DNA from: DATLFA01 sp039934635
GTDB lineage: Bacteria > Actinomycetota > Acidimicrobiia > Acidimicrobiales > WLNW01
DNA: 14,461 nt
Direction of reading: 5' to 3'
Assembly (NCBI GenBank): GCA_039934635.1
Contig: JBDTLT010000134.1
Coordinates: 1-14,461 of the forward strand
The translations under genes and the position numbers were made by a program. The stretch's first letter is position 1, and every line of letters starts with the position of its first letter. Shown here piece after piece: positions 8,369 through 14,461 of this stretch. A model generated the notes under the pieces. That model was not told the origin of the DNA and did no database searches. It was given only the letters and a program-made list of their open reading frames with translations.

Positions 8369-8384
8369 GTGCGATCTCTCACCG
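8363..8384. terminator. Candidate bidirectional terminator at a convergent junction
   Basis: CGGTGAG (8363-8369) and CTCACCG (8378-8384) form a perfect 7-bp stem with an 8-base loop. The hairpin spans both the stop of the rightward SRPBCC relic and the stop of the leftward operon's last gene, which is where a shared terminator would be expected. Confidence 0.45.
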
Positions 8385-8945
8385 CTCGTCGGCGGCTGCG
8401 ACGACGAGCCCGGCGTTCCAGCCTGGTGCGCGGCCGCCGTCGGGTGGGGCAAGGTTCGCGGTGTCGATGCCGGCCCGGCTGAGGATCCACGAGGTGACCG
8501 AGTTCGAGTTCCACATCTCACCGGCATCGAGCTCGTCTCTGCCCCACACCGGCGTGGGCACCATCGGTACGAGGTCGAGCAGCCGTTGTGCGTCGACTGG
8601 CGCGAGCTCCAGAGTCGTGGTGGCGGTGGCCTGATCGGCGTCGGGGATCACACCGTCTAGCCAGCGGTGGATCTCGTAGCGGAAGATCCGGAGCTTGCCG
8701 AGCCACCTCAAGCCGACGGGGCCTTCCGCGACGACGCCGCGAGGTGCGCCGTGCCCGGGAGGAACGGGTGTCATCTCGATCACGTAGCGACCCTCGGACA
8801 CCGTCACGACGAGCGCGGAATGGAACAGCACACACGCAGGGCGACGCCGGACGAAGGCGGCCAACGACTCGTAGACGCGGCCGCTGAGGCGAACCACGTG
8901 CTGGCCGGCACCGAGTGGTATCCAGAGGATCTCGATGGTGCCCAT
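8379..8945 (-). CDS. Uncharacterised conserved-looking protein with HSALVV and WNSNS motifs
   Basis: This 188-aa protein has no signal peptide or membrane helix, so it is probably cytosolic. I know no function for it. Notable segments are ILWIPLGAGQHVVRLSGRVY (5-24), LFHSALVVTVSEGRYVIEM (40-58), PTPVWGRDELDAGEMWNSNS (130-149) and the closing APGWNAGLVVA. The order of an early His in a HSAL strand and a later Asn/Ser-rich helix start resembles permuted papain-like folds (LRAT/PPPDE type), whose catalytic pair is His then Cys. Here the matching place would be Ser147, so hydrolase activity is doubtful. This fold idea is inference. It is the last gene of the five-gene operon, starting four bases after the membrane protein's stop. 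A GGTCGGATGACCTG leader gives only a weak ribosome site. Confidence 0.82.
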   Translation of the reverse strand: MGTIEILWIPLGAGQHVVRLSGRVYESLAAFVRRRPACVLFHSALVVTVSEGRYVIEMTPVPPGHGAPRGVVAEGPVGLRWLGKLRIFRYEIHRWLDGVIPDADQATATTTLELAPVDAQRLLDLVPMVPTPVWGRDELDAGEMWNSNSVTSWILSRAGIDTANLAPPDGGRAPGWNAGLVVAAADER

Positions 8946-8949
8946 CAGG

Positions 8950-9666
8950 TCATCCGACCGGACGTAACACGCGTGGTGTCACGTCGGCGGAGCCGATGCG
9001 TGTTGGGGCACCATTGTTGGCGGCCATGCCGATCGCGAACGCGACGACTGTGACCATCGGGGGGATGATGGCCCACCACGTGGCGATCGCGAACGGCAGT
9101 GTGGCCGCGACGAGACCGCTCATCACCAGGCGGCGGTGCAGTCTGGCCAGCACTGCAGCGGCGATCAGGGCCACACCGGCGAGGATCCCGGCAGCAATCG
9201 TGGTGTTGGGTGCTGCGCTGACCGCCATCAGCAACTCGAGCGAACCGAGGATCCCGAGGAGACCGCGGAGCCAGTTGGTCGCCACCTCCGACCGGAACCG
9301 GTGCCAGCCGCTCGCGGCGAACGTGACGCCGGCTGCGGCGATCAGCAGCAACCCGGGAATGACCCAGAGACGACCGACGGTCGTGGCGCACACGGCGGCC
9401 ACGATGAAGAGCCATACCGTGACCGCCACGATCATCCCGTCGTGAGGCGCGGTAGGAACGCGCAACGTTCGCACGGCGGCGAATGCGCTGGCGCTCAGCG
9501 CGACGGTGAGTAAACCGAGCGAGACGGGCTGGTGCTTGTTGCCCGACCAGTCGGGGATGCGGCTCCCGATGGTCGCTTGGGCAAGGCCAGCGATGATCCC
9601 GAGACCAGCGCCGATCGAACCGAGCCATCCGAAGATGGCCAGGTACTGCGGGCGTGAGCGGGTCAG
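8950..9666 (-). CDS. Multispanning membrane protein of unknown function, probable CTG start
   Basis: This is a 238-aa, strongly hydrophobic protein with about seven predicted helices: GSIGAGLGIIAGLAQATIGS, SLGLLTVALSASAFAAV, MIVAVTVWLFIVAAVCATTV, VIPGLLLIAAAGVTFAAS, LLGILGSLELLMAVSAA, IAAGILAGVALIAAAVLA and LVAATLPFAIATWWAI. Its frame is open upstream through the preceding gene, but no ATG, GTG or TTG lies near the first helix. A CTG at 9666-9664 overlaps the upstream TGA as CTGA and has GAGGTG five bases before it, so I take it as the start (inference). The next gene begins four bases after its stop. It may be a partner or immunity-like component of the adjoining ABC transporter, but nothing in it shows this. 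I recognise no named family. Confidence 0.78.
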   Translation of the reverse strand: MTRSRPQYLAIFGWLGSIGAGLGIIAGLAQATIGSRIPDWSGNKHQPVSLGLLTVALSASAFAAVRTLRVPTAPHDGMIVAVTVWLFIVAAVCATTVGRLWVIPGLLLIAAAGVTFAASGWHRFRSEVATNWLRGLLGILGSLELLMAVSAAPNTTIAAGILAGVALIAAAVLARLHRRLVMSGLVAATLPFAIATWWAIIPPMVTVVAFAIGMAANNGAPTRIGSADVTPRVLRPVG

Positions 9667-10874
9667 CGCGTCACCTCGCTGACGGGGCGGCGGGGGCTGA
9701 CTCGGCCGACTCGCACCGGGTGACCGATACGGAACGTAGACAACGCATGTCGGCCCGGTTGGTCGAGCAGCGCGTCCATCCCAGCCGCGAACGTCGAGGT
9801 GGTCCCGAGTTGAGCGTCGCGGTCGATGCGTTCGGTGATCTGGTTCATGTACTGCAGGCCGAGGCCGGCGACCGTGGCGGCGAGGTGGACGCGTTGCAGG
9901 AGCCTTCCCCCGTTCAGTTGCGCCGCGCGATCGTCGGGTTTGGGCACGGTGATGACGCCGTAGGCGGCAGCGGTCGCTGTGTGCACGGTACGGGTCTGAT
10001 CGAGCCAGAAGCTGTCGCCAGCGGCGCGAGAGGTCGTTGGGAGGATCTTGGCGACGGCGAGCACCAGCGGGCTGAGGCCCTGGGCGTCGAGGGTGAGGCC
10101 GTCCATGTGCGTGTCGATGTCGTCGCGGTTGTTGCGGAACCAGGCGAACGATGCCGTCGACTGTTCCTCGTCGTCGACGATCGCCTGGGTCGCGTCGATG
10201 ATCAGCGAGCCGAGCGTCGTTCGATCCGCCGGTGTGGTGAACCATTGGATGCTGATGCCGTCGAGTCCGGCGGTGAGCGAGTCGAGCGTGGACAGCACGT
10301 CGTCTGCTACGGCCGCGTCGGTGTACGGCCCTCGGTTGCTGTGTCGGCGATCGATCGCGTCGTAGAGATTCGACACCTCCCTCGGAGCGTCAGCGAAGGA
10401 GACCGTCGCCACGTGCGTCGGGTTCGAGGCGTCGGGGAGCAAGGTCACGGTGGGCAGCAAGCCACGGGCCGATGCGGCGAGGACGAGGTTCTCGAGCGCG
10501 CAGCCGAGGCCGATGTGGTGCTCACGGTTGAGCGCGTCGAGCACCCCCGTTCGCCGTGCGGGGTCGGTGAACATGTCGACGGTGTCGGCGGTGACGTGAA
10601 ACATCCACGGTTGGGTGTTGTGCGGGTTGGCAGCGAGGATCGCCGCGGCGACCGTGCCGAGTGACGTCGGGTCGTCGCGCCAGTTCATCCACGGGTCGTA
10701 GGCGGCGCCGTGTCCGGCGTCGAGCACGCCGTTGTCGAACACGCGGTAGCTGCCCACACCGACGCCGGCGACAACGACGGTGGCCGCACCGACACCGATG
10801 TGGTGCAGCATCGTGCGCCGCGTCATCGGCCCGGTCCCGTCGACTTGGTCGGTGGTCGAGGTCGGTTCATGCAT
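9663..10874 (-). CDS. Acg-family FMN-binding (nitroreductase-fold) protein with Tat-like leader
   Basis: This 403-aa protein belongs to the Acg-like nitroreductase-fold group, which binds or sequesters FMN and usually lacks ordinary nitroreductase activity. It shows the hallmark AANPHNTQPW (81-90), HIGLGCALENLVLAA, DRRHSNRGPY, and a closing half with AATVAGLGLQYMNQI. An N-terminal MTRRTMLHHIGVGA followed by a Val/Gly-rich hydrophobic stretch (17-42) looks like a Tat signal or membrane anchor, so the domain may act outside the membrane. GTG 10877 or ATG 10874 can start it; ATG overlaps the permease stop by eight bases, and no clear ribosome site is present, pointing to coupling. An internal ATG at 10826, just before the arginine pair, is an alternative start. 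Its place inside an ABC exporter operon is unusual and suggests a linked redox or flavin-related role. Confidence 0.88.
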   Translation of the reverse strand: MHEPTSTTDQVDGTGPMTRRTMLHHIGVGAATVVVAGVGVGSYRVFDNGVLDAGHGAAYDPWMNWRDDPTSLGTVAAAILAANPHNTQPWMFHVTADTVDMFTDPARRTGVLDALNREHHIGLGCALENLVLAASARGLLPTVTLLPDASNPTHVATVSFADAPREVSNLYDAIDRRHSNRGPYTDAAVADDVLSTLDSLTAGLDGISIQWFTTPADRTTLGSLIIDATQAIVDDEEQSTASFAWFRNNRDDIDTHMDGLTLDAQGLSPLVLAVAKILPTTSRAAGDSFWLDQTRTVHTATAAAYGVITVPKPDDRAAQLNGGRLLQRVHLAATVAGLGLQYMNQITERIDRDAQLGTTSTFAAGMDALLDQPGRHALSTFRIGHPVRVGRVSPRRPVSEVTR

Positions 10875-11706
10875 CACGACGCCGCAACAGGTAGTTGGCG
10901 AGCAGCATCAGCCCGGCCGTCCACAGGCACATCACACCGAAGCCCTGCCACGGGGTGAGCAGGTCGTCGGGGCCTTGTCGGGCGTTCACCATCAGCTGAC
11001 CGGCGCTCGTCGGCAGGTATGCGAACACGTGGTCGCCGATGCTGCCCGGGATCAGCTGCGTCAACGGCGCCAGCACCAACACGAACGCAATGATCCCGGC
11101 GATACCACCGGCGGTGTGGCGCACGATGGCCCCGATGGCGATCGAGAACACGCCGAGCACCGCCCCATAGAGACCGGCGCCGAGGATCGCGCCGAGCACG
11201 CCGGGGTCACCGATGCCGACGGGGACCCTCGAATGCAGGATCGGTGCCCCGATCGCGAAGGCCCCGAACGCAGCAACCTCGCTGACGACGAACACGACGA
11301 CCGCGAACACCGCTGCTTTGGCGAGCAGCATCGGGGTTCGGCGCGGTACGGCGAGCAGGCTCGATCGGATGGTGCCGCTGGAGTACTCGTTCGCGATCAC
11401 CAACACCCCGAGGACGCAAACCGCAAGCTGGCTCAGCTGGAACCCGGCGCCCAGGATCAGCCGGGTCGGGTCGAGTCGATAGGTCATCTGCTGGCCAGGG
11501 TCGAGCTGGTCCCACTGACTGACGGTCAGCCCGACGAACAGCGCGGTGAACCCGATCGTCACGACGACGAGGAGCACGAGCGCTGTCACGCTGGAGCGCA
11601 GCGAGCGGATCTTCGTCCACTCCGACCGAAGCAGCCCTGCGATGTTCAGTCGTGCACCCACGGTGGGCTGCTCGGCGGTGGTGGGGCGGTCGACGGTGAC
11701 GGTCAT
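10867..11706 (-). CDS. ABC-2 type transporter permease
   Basis: This 279-aa membrane subunit has an N-terminal cytosolic stretch ending in LLRSEWTKIRSLRSSV (25-40), typical of ABC-2 permeases. About six helices follow, and after the second is the family's EYSSGTIRSSLLAVPRR segment (107-123), which contacts the ATPase. It should form the channel of an exporter with the ATPase encoded immediately upstream. The ATG at 11706 overlaps the ATPase stop in ATGA (11703-11706), so the two subunits are translationally coupled. The stop in turn overlaps the start of the Acg-like gene. The cargo is unknown; families of this type export drugs, lipids or peptides. Confidence 0.92.
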   Translation of the reverse strand: MTVTVDRPTTAEQPTVGARLNIAGLLRSEWTKIRSLRSSVTALVLLVVVTIGFTALFVGLTVSQWDQLDPGQQMTYRLDPTRLILGAGFQLSQLAVCVLGVLVIANEYSSGTIRSSLLAVPRRTPMLLAKAAVFAVVVFVVSEVAAFGAFAIGAPILHSRVPVGIGDPGVLGAILGAGLYGAVLGVFSIAIGAIVRHTAGGIAGIIAFVLVLAPLTQLIPGSIGDHVFAYLPTSAGQLMVNARQGPDDLLTPWQGFGVMCLWTAGLMLLANYLLRRRDA

Positions 11707-12689
11707 GAGTGTGCTCGGGGTGACGCGGCTGCGACGGCTTCCCGCTCCTCGGTGCCGGCGGTGCGGCCTCCGAACTCGGTGCTGGTGTGGGTCTGTTCCA
11801 TGAAGGCGTCCTCGAGCGATGCGAGCTGTGGGGTGAGCTCGTGCAGCTCGAGCCCGGCCTTGGAGGCAAGCGATCCGATATGTGCGGCGTCGATGAGGTG
11901 GACGATGAGGTCACCGTCGGCTTCTGTGTCGACCTGTCCACCGGCCGCGGCGATCAGATCAGTCAGCGCAGCGGCGTCGGGCGACTTGACGAGCACCGAC
12001 CGCTTCGAGGATCGTTCGATGAACTCGTCTGTGGTGCATGCGGCGATGAGGCGACCGCGTCCGATCACGATCAGGTCGGTCGCAGTAGCTGCCATCTCGC
12101 TCATCAGATGGCTCGAGATCAAGATCGTGCGACCCTCGCCGGCGAGGTGGATGACGAGGTTGCGGATCCACATGATCCCATCCGGATCGAGCCCGTTGAC
12201 CGGTTCGTCGAGGATCAACACCTGCGGATCACCGAGCAGCGCGCCGGCGAGACCGAGGCGTTGACCCATCCCGAGCGAGAAGCTCCCGGCGCGTTCGTGC
12301 GCCACCTCGCGCAACCCGACCAACTCCAGCACCTCGTCGACACGGGTGCGGGAGATGCCCTGCGTCTGGCTGAGATACAACAGATGGTCGTGCGCGGAGC
12401 GGCCCCTGTGTGTGGCACCGGCATCGAGCAGGGCGCCGACCACGGTCAACGGCTTCACCAGGTCGACGTAGTGGACACCGCCGATCACGGCGTCACCAGA
12501 GGTGGGTCGATCGAGCCCGACGATGAGTCGCATCGTGGTCGACTTCCCGGCCCCATTGGGGCCGAGGAAGCCGGTCACCACACCTGGATGCACGGTGAAC
12601 GTGAGGTGATCGATGACGAGCTTGCCGTCATAGGTCTTGCACAGGTCGCGAACTTGGATCGCCGGCGGCGTTCCCGGAGACGTGGTCAT
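11703..12689 (-). CDS. ABC transporter ATP-binding protein (DrrA/CcmA-like)
   Basis: This 328-aa cytosolic ATPase energises the adjoining ABC-2 permease. It shows Walker A GPNGAGKST (43-51), the signature in SFSLGMGQRLGLAGALL (LGMGQ in place of LSGGQ), Walker B VLILDEPVNGLDPDG (157-171) and the switch histidine in ISSHLMSEM (His194). The usual Q-loop glutamine is not evident near GALLDAGATHRGRSAHDHL, as in many bacterial drug or lipid exporters of this type. The C-terminal extension (about 215-328) is the variable regulatory part. ATG 12689 is chosen because the ATPase fold begins 11 residues later. The frame extends in principle to 12911, but that stretch has no domain character. No strong ribosome site precedes ATG 12689. 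It heads the five-gene operon. Confidence 0.93.
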   Translation of the reverse strand: MTTSPGTPPAIQVRDLCKTYDGKLVIDHLTFTVHPGVVTGFLGPNGAGKSTTMRLIVGLDRPTSGDAVIGGVHYVDLVKPLTVVGALLDAGATHRGRSAHDHLLYLSQTQGISRTRVDEVLELVGLREVAHERAGSFSLGMGQRLGLAGALLGDPQVLILDEPVNGLDPDGIMWIRNLVIHLAGEGRTILISSHLMSEMAATATDLIVIGRGRLIAACTTDEFIERSSKRSVLVKSPDAAALTDLIAAAGGQVDTEADGDLIVHLIDAAHIGSLASKAGLELHELTPQLASLEDAFMEQTHTSTEFGGRTAGTEEREAVAAASPRAHS

Positions 12690-12903
12690 GTCGGGCTCGG
12701 CTCGGTGAGCGCAGTCCTCTGTGGCTTCATCGACGAACTCTCGTGCCTTGTGCGATCTCGTGATCGCGCTACCGGGGTCCGGAGTAACGCCGAAGGTCCC
12801 TGCCGTGGTTCGGTCCAGAGCCAACGCCATCCGAAAGTCCGAATGGCTCACTGTGACCGTACCGGTGCCCACCACGGAACCCTCCGCACTCGACGGCGGC
12901 GGT
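12690..12903. other. Non-coding stretch upstream of the ABC operon
   Basis: This stretch must carry the promoter of the leftward ABC operon, but I could not identify a -35/-10 pair or operator by eye. Both strands have open frames here, with no recognisable protein in either. Codon-like composition is weaker than in the neighbouring genes. Confidence 0.4.
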
Positions 12904-13089
12904 CGTGGCATTCCCGAGGCGCCCCGAGGTAGGTCCCTGCGGGTCGACGCGTTCGACGCGTCCGACGATCAAATCGGCGCCGTGGTCATCCTCGGCCGAC
13001 CAAAGACAAAGCGCGGCGAGCGGAAGATCGCCCTCGATCCGGAGACCGTCCGGGTCCTGCGCGAGGGGGACTACTTCGGCCCACAGTGA
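12904..13089 (+). pseudogene. Tyrosine recombinase (phage-type integrase) remnant
   Basis: The plus-strand frame ending at the TGA 13087-13089 contains GRPKTKRGERKIALDPETVR, which matches the beta-strand and turn of tyrosine recombinase catalytic domains (pattern PKTxxGxRxIxLDpxTvxxLR). Just before it, PRGRSLRVDAFD resembles the RRGELLALRWSDVD segment that carries the first catalytic Arg. The match is only about 55 residues. The N-terminal arm and core-binding domains, the HxxR box and the catalytic Tyr are all absent, and the frame stops soon after. It is a relic of an integrated element, not a working integrase. I saw no matching attachment-site repeats or other phage genes nearby. Confidence 0.6.
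12944..12961. repeat. Tandem 9-bp direct repeat TCGACGCGT x2
   Basis: TCGACGCGT occurs twice back to back (12944-12952 and 12953-12961) inside the integrase remnant. Each copy contains the palindrome ACGCGT. It may simply reflect small-scale duplication in decaying sequence. Confidence 0.4.
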
Positions 13090-13225
13090 AGCGCGCCGCT
13101 CGACTCGCGACGGCGCTGGACCTTCGCTTCGACGTGCTGGCTGGCGGCCGCCGCGGGGCGTAGCCCCACCGGGCTCATCGAGGTCACAAGCGCCGCGGCC
13201 AGCACGGCGTCCCTCTGTCGATCTA
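13090..13225. other. Non-coding GC-rich spacer with small hairpin
   Basis: I see no gene between the integrase remnant and the PadR promoter. A compact hairpin GGGGC-GTA-GCCCC lies at 13155-13167, and TGCTGGC/GCCAGCA arms flank it at wider spacing. These could terminate transcription ahead of the PadR promoter. Confidence 0.35.
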
Positions 13226-13273
13226 GGATATATCCACTTGACGATATAGCGATAAGTGATACATAGTGGATAG
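13226..13273 (+). promoter_or_regulatory. Promoter and probable PadR operator, likely leaderless transcript
   Basis: This is an AT-rich island in GC-rich surroundings. A -35-like TTGACG (13238-13243) is followed 18 bases later by CATAGT (13262-13267) as a possible -10, which would place the transcript start at or within a base or two of the PadR ATG (13274). No good ribosome site is present, so leaderless translation fits. Symmetric elements fill the region: palindrome GGATATATCC (13226-13235), inverted repeat TATCCACT (13231-13238) with AGTGGATA (13265-13272), and CACTT (13235-13239) with AAGTG (13254-13258). They overlap both promoter boxes, as expected of an autorepressor site. Confidence 0.65.
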
Positions 13274-13636
13274 ATGCCCGACGCCGGAGGATCTCCCGAC
13301 CCGCAATCGTTCCTTCCGCTGCCTCAGGCCCAGTTCCATGTGCTTGTGGCCCTTACGGCTGGCGACCGTCATGGGTACGCCATCATGGGAGCGGTTGAGG
13401 AGTCCTCGGGCGGCGTGGTTCGCATGGGCCCGGCGACGTTGTACGGCACGCTCAAGAAGCTGGTCGCGCGTGGTCTTGTGGAGGAGTCCGATCGCCGTGC
13501 GTTGTCGGATGACGACGAGCGACGCCGCTACTACCGCTTGACGGGGCTCGGTCAGGCCGTCTGCCGGGCCGAGGCCGACCGGCTCTCCGCATTGGTGCGT
13601 ATCACCCGCTCGAACCTGCGTCCGGGACTCGCGTGA
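13274..13636 (+). CDS. PadR-family transcriptional regulator
   Basis: This 120-aa protein is a PadR-type winged-helix repressor. Residues 19-93 hold the DNA-binding domain: AQFHVLVALTAGDRHGYAIM (19-38), the recognition region MGPATLYGTLKKLVARGLVE (51-70) and the wing RRRYYRLTGLG (83-93). A short C-terminal helix provides dimerisation, as in the small PadR subgroup. The ATG at 13274 lies directly after the AT-rich inverted repeats, suggesting autoregulation. It is followed one base after its stop by a small membrane protein gene, a recurrent PadR pairing in which the regulator controls the partner. The inducing ligand is unknown. Confidence 0.93.
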   Translation: MPDAGGSPDPQSFLPLPQAQFHVLVALTAGDRHGYAIMGAVEESSGGVVRMGPATLYGTLKKLVARGLVEESDRRALSDDDERRRYYRLTGLGQAVCRAEADRLSALVRITRSNLRPGLA

Positions 13637-13637
13637 C

Positions 13638-14216
13638 ATGGGAGCCGGGTCAGCGGTTCGGGTGTACCGAAGCCTCTTATTGCTCTATCCACGCGACTTC
13701 CGAGATCGCTACGCCGATGACCTCGTGCAGACCCTCACTGACCTGTCCGATGAGCTCGGGCCACGCCGGGCGTGGCGCCGAGTGGCACTCGACCTCGTCG
13801 TCACAGTTCCGCGCTACCGAATGGAGACACTCATGAAACAAGAACGCGTTTCGACCCTCCTTACGGTGGCGATCACGGTGATGGCGGCTGCCGGGATCAC
13901 GAGCGTGTTCATCGGGTTGTATCCCGGCGTACTGCTGTTGCCGCTCGCCGCTGTCGTGGCAATCACGCAACGCAGCAAGCTGGCACGCTCGATCGACATC
14001 GTGGATGGCACCCGACTCCGGCGCAAGCGCCTGAGGACCGCAGCCGTGCTCGCCGCGTCGCTTCCGGTCATCTACCTCGTCAGTCTGCCCATACTCGGGG
14101 ACCAGTGGGGTACCGACGCCCAAGTGGCGTTCGGCCTATGGGCCACGGTCCTGATCGCCGCGGTCTGCTACTTCATCACCGGAATCGCCACACCGAAATC
14201 GCGTGCCATTTCATAG
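13638..14216 (+). CDS. PadR-associated small membrane protein
   Basis: This 192-aa protein starts one base after the PadR stop. The N-terminus has VRVYRSLLLLYPRDFRDRY (8-26) and an acidic helix, DDLVQTLTDLSDELG (27-41). This YR-LL-LYP-FR-Y segment is the prefix commonly found in membrane proteins encoded beside PadR regulators. Four probable membrane helices follow at about 71-92, 95-110, 132-153 and 163-184, with a basic loop (112-131, RLRRKRLR) inside. It has no catalytic motif that I recognise. A role in sensing or adjusting membrane state under PadR control is a guess from context. An in-frame ATG at 13821 and another at 13833 could give shorter forms. Confidence 0.85.
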   Translation: MGAGSAVRVYRSLLLLYPRDFRDRYADDLVQTLTDLSDELGPRRAWRRVALDLVVTVPRYRMETLMKQERVSTLLTVAITVMAAAGITSVFIGLYPGVLLLPLAAVVAITQRSKLARSIDIVDGTRLRRKRLRTAAVLAASLPVIYLVSLPILGDQWGTDAQVAFGLWATVLIAAVCYFITGIATPKSRAIS

Positions 14217-14222
14217 TGAGGC

Positions 14223-14247
14223 ACGGGTCATCGCTCGCGATCACCGT
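14223..14247 (+). terminator. Candidate terminator after the PadR operon
   Basis: ACGG (14223-14226) pairs with CCGT (14244-14247), and ATCGC (14230-14234) with GCGAT (14237-14241), giving an imperfect hairpin with a small internal loop that begins six bases after the stop. Its two-base apical loop is tight, so the real fold may be shorter. The rest of 14248-14330 shows only a weak ACGAG/CTCGT stem (14281-14300). Confidence 0.35.
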
Positions 14248-14330
14248 TCCTCCTACTCGCCGGCTGTTCCAGGAGATTGCACGAGGCGAACGAAGCTCGT
14301 CCGCGACCATTAGGTCATCGAGTTCCGTGG

Positions 14331-14461
14331 TCACATGAACCCGGCCTTATCGAGCATGGCGATCAGCGACGGGCGCCGGCGGTGTGTCTCGCGCAACCCG
14401 GCCACCCGGATCTCGAACTCCGCCATCACGTCGGCCGCCACCGCGGCCTTCTTGGCGGCCT
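14331..14461 (-). CDS. C-terminal end of an unidentified gene (5' part beyond window)
   Basis: On the minus strand, an open frame enters from the right edge and ends in TGA at 14333-14331. It gives about 43 residues: an Ala/Lys-rich start, then DVMAEFEIRVAGLRETHRRR and PSLIAMLDKAGFM. The pattern of a helix, a basic run, and a closing LLD-like segment resembles the tail of some actinobacterial SWIM zinc-finger proteins, but this is too little to name it. It converges on the PadR operon. Confidence 0.5.
   Translation of the reverse strand, partial: AAKKAAVAADVMAEFEIRVAGLRETHRRRPSLIAMLDKAGFM

Noticed and set aside
9654..10664. Plus-strand open frame of 336 codons
   Set aside because: It is antisense to the Acg-like gene, whose family motifs are clear. 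The shadow protein is Arg/Val/Gly-rich with no motif.
10780..12264. Plus-strand open frame of 494 codons across the ABC genes
   Set aside because: It is antisense to the permease and ATPase genes, and its His/Arg/Gln-rich composition shows no fold.
12690..12911. 74-residue N-terminal extension of the ABC ATPase
   Set aside because: It has no domain character or membrane helix and no support over ATG 12689, where the normal ATPase fold begins within 11 residues.
11787..12932. Plus-strand open frame of 381 codons
   Set aside because: It is antisense to the ABC ATPase, whose Walker A, signature and Walker B motifs are all in place.
1..14461. CRISPR arrays, tRNA or rRNA genes, intact insertion sequences
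   Set aside because: None was seen by eye on either strand. The only mobile-element trace is the short integrase remnant.

Overview
The window is GC-rich throughout, with dense, short-spaced genes, several stop/start overlaps and a Tat-like leader. Its families (a MASE1-GGDEF-EAL protein, a SigG/SigX5-type ECF sigma factor with a SnoaL-like tail, DHA2 exporters, an Acg-type flavoprotein, and PadR with a small membrane partner) suggest a high-GC actinobacterium, possibly of the Acidimicrobiia type. That placement is inference from gene content, not from a marker gene. I see no rRNA, tRNA, CRISPR array or intact mobile element.

Layout, left to right. (1) 1-2191, minus strand: a membrane-anchored cyclic-di-GMP protein cut by the left edge. 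Its GGDEF motif is changed to GGDKF while its EAL motifs look intact. (2) 2383-3405, minus: an ECF sigma factor with a C-terminal SnoaL-like domain. Across a 126-bp divergent spacer lie, on the plus strand, an SDR oxidoreductase (3532-4284) and a DHA2 exporter (4281-5816) that overlap by 4 bp, then a second DHA2 exporter (6055-7686). (3) 7687-8378: a strong hairpin and the decayed remains of an SRPBCC-type gene. (4) 12689 down to 8379, minus: a compact five-gene operon of ABC ATPase, ABC-2 permease, Acg-like nitroreductase-fold protein, multispanning membrane protein and an uncharacterised 188-aa protein. Three of the four junctions are overlaps and the fourth is a 4-bp gap. (5) 12690-13273: a gene-poor stretch with a tyrosine-recombinase remnant, ending in an AT-rich promoter/operator. 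(6) 13274-14216, plus: a PadR regulator and a small membrane protein, one base apart. (7) 14331-14461, minus: the last codons of a gene cut by the right edge.

Working together. The sigma factor probably controls the SDR/exporter unit beside it, a common ECF arrangement; that link is inferred from position. The five-gene operon looks like an exporter coupled to a flavin-binding or flavin-sequestering protein and two poorly known partners, and is the best candidate here for an undescribed functional unit. PadR probably represses its own two-gene unit through the inverted repeats in front of it. I found nothing that I would confidently call a new system; the items worth follow-up are the GGDKF change, the five-gene operon with its likely CTG start, and the 188-aa protein family.
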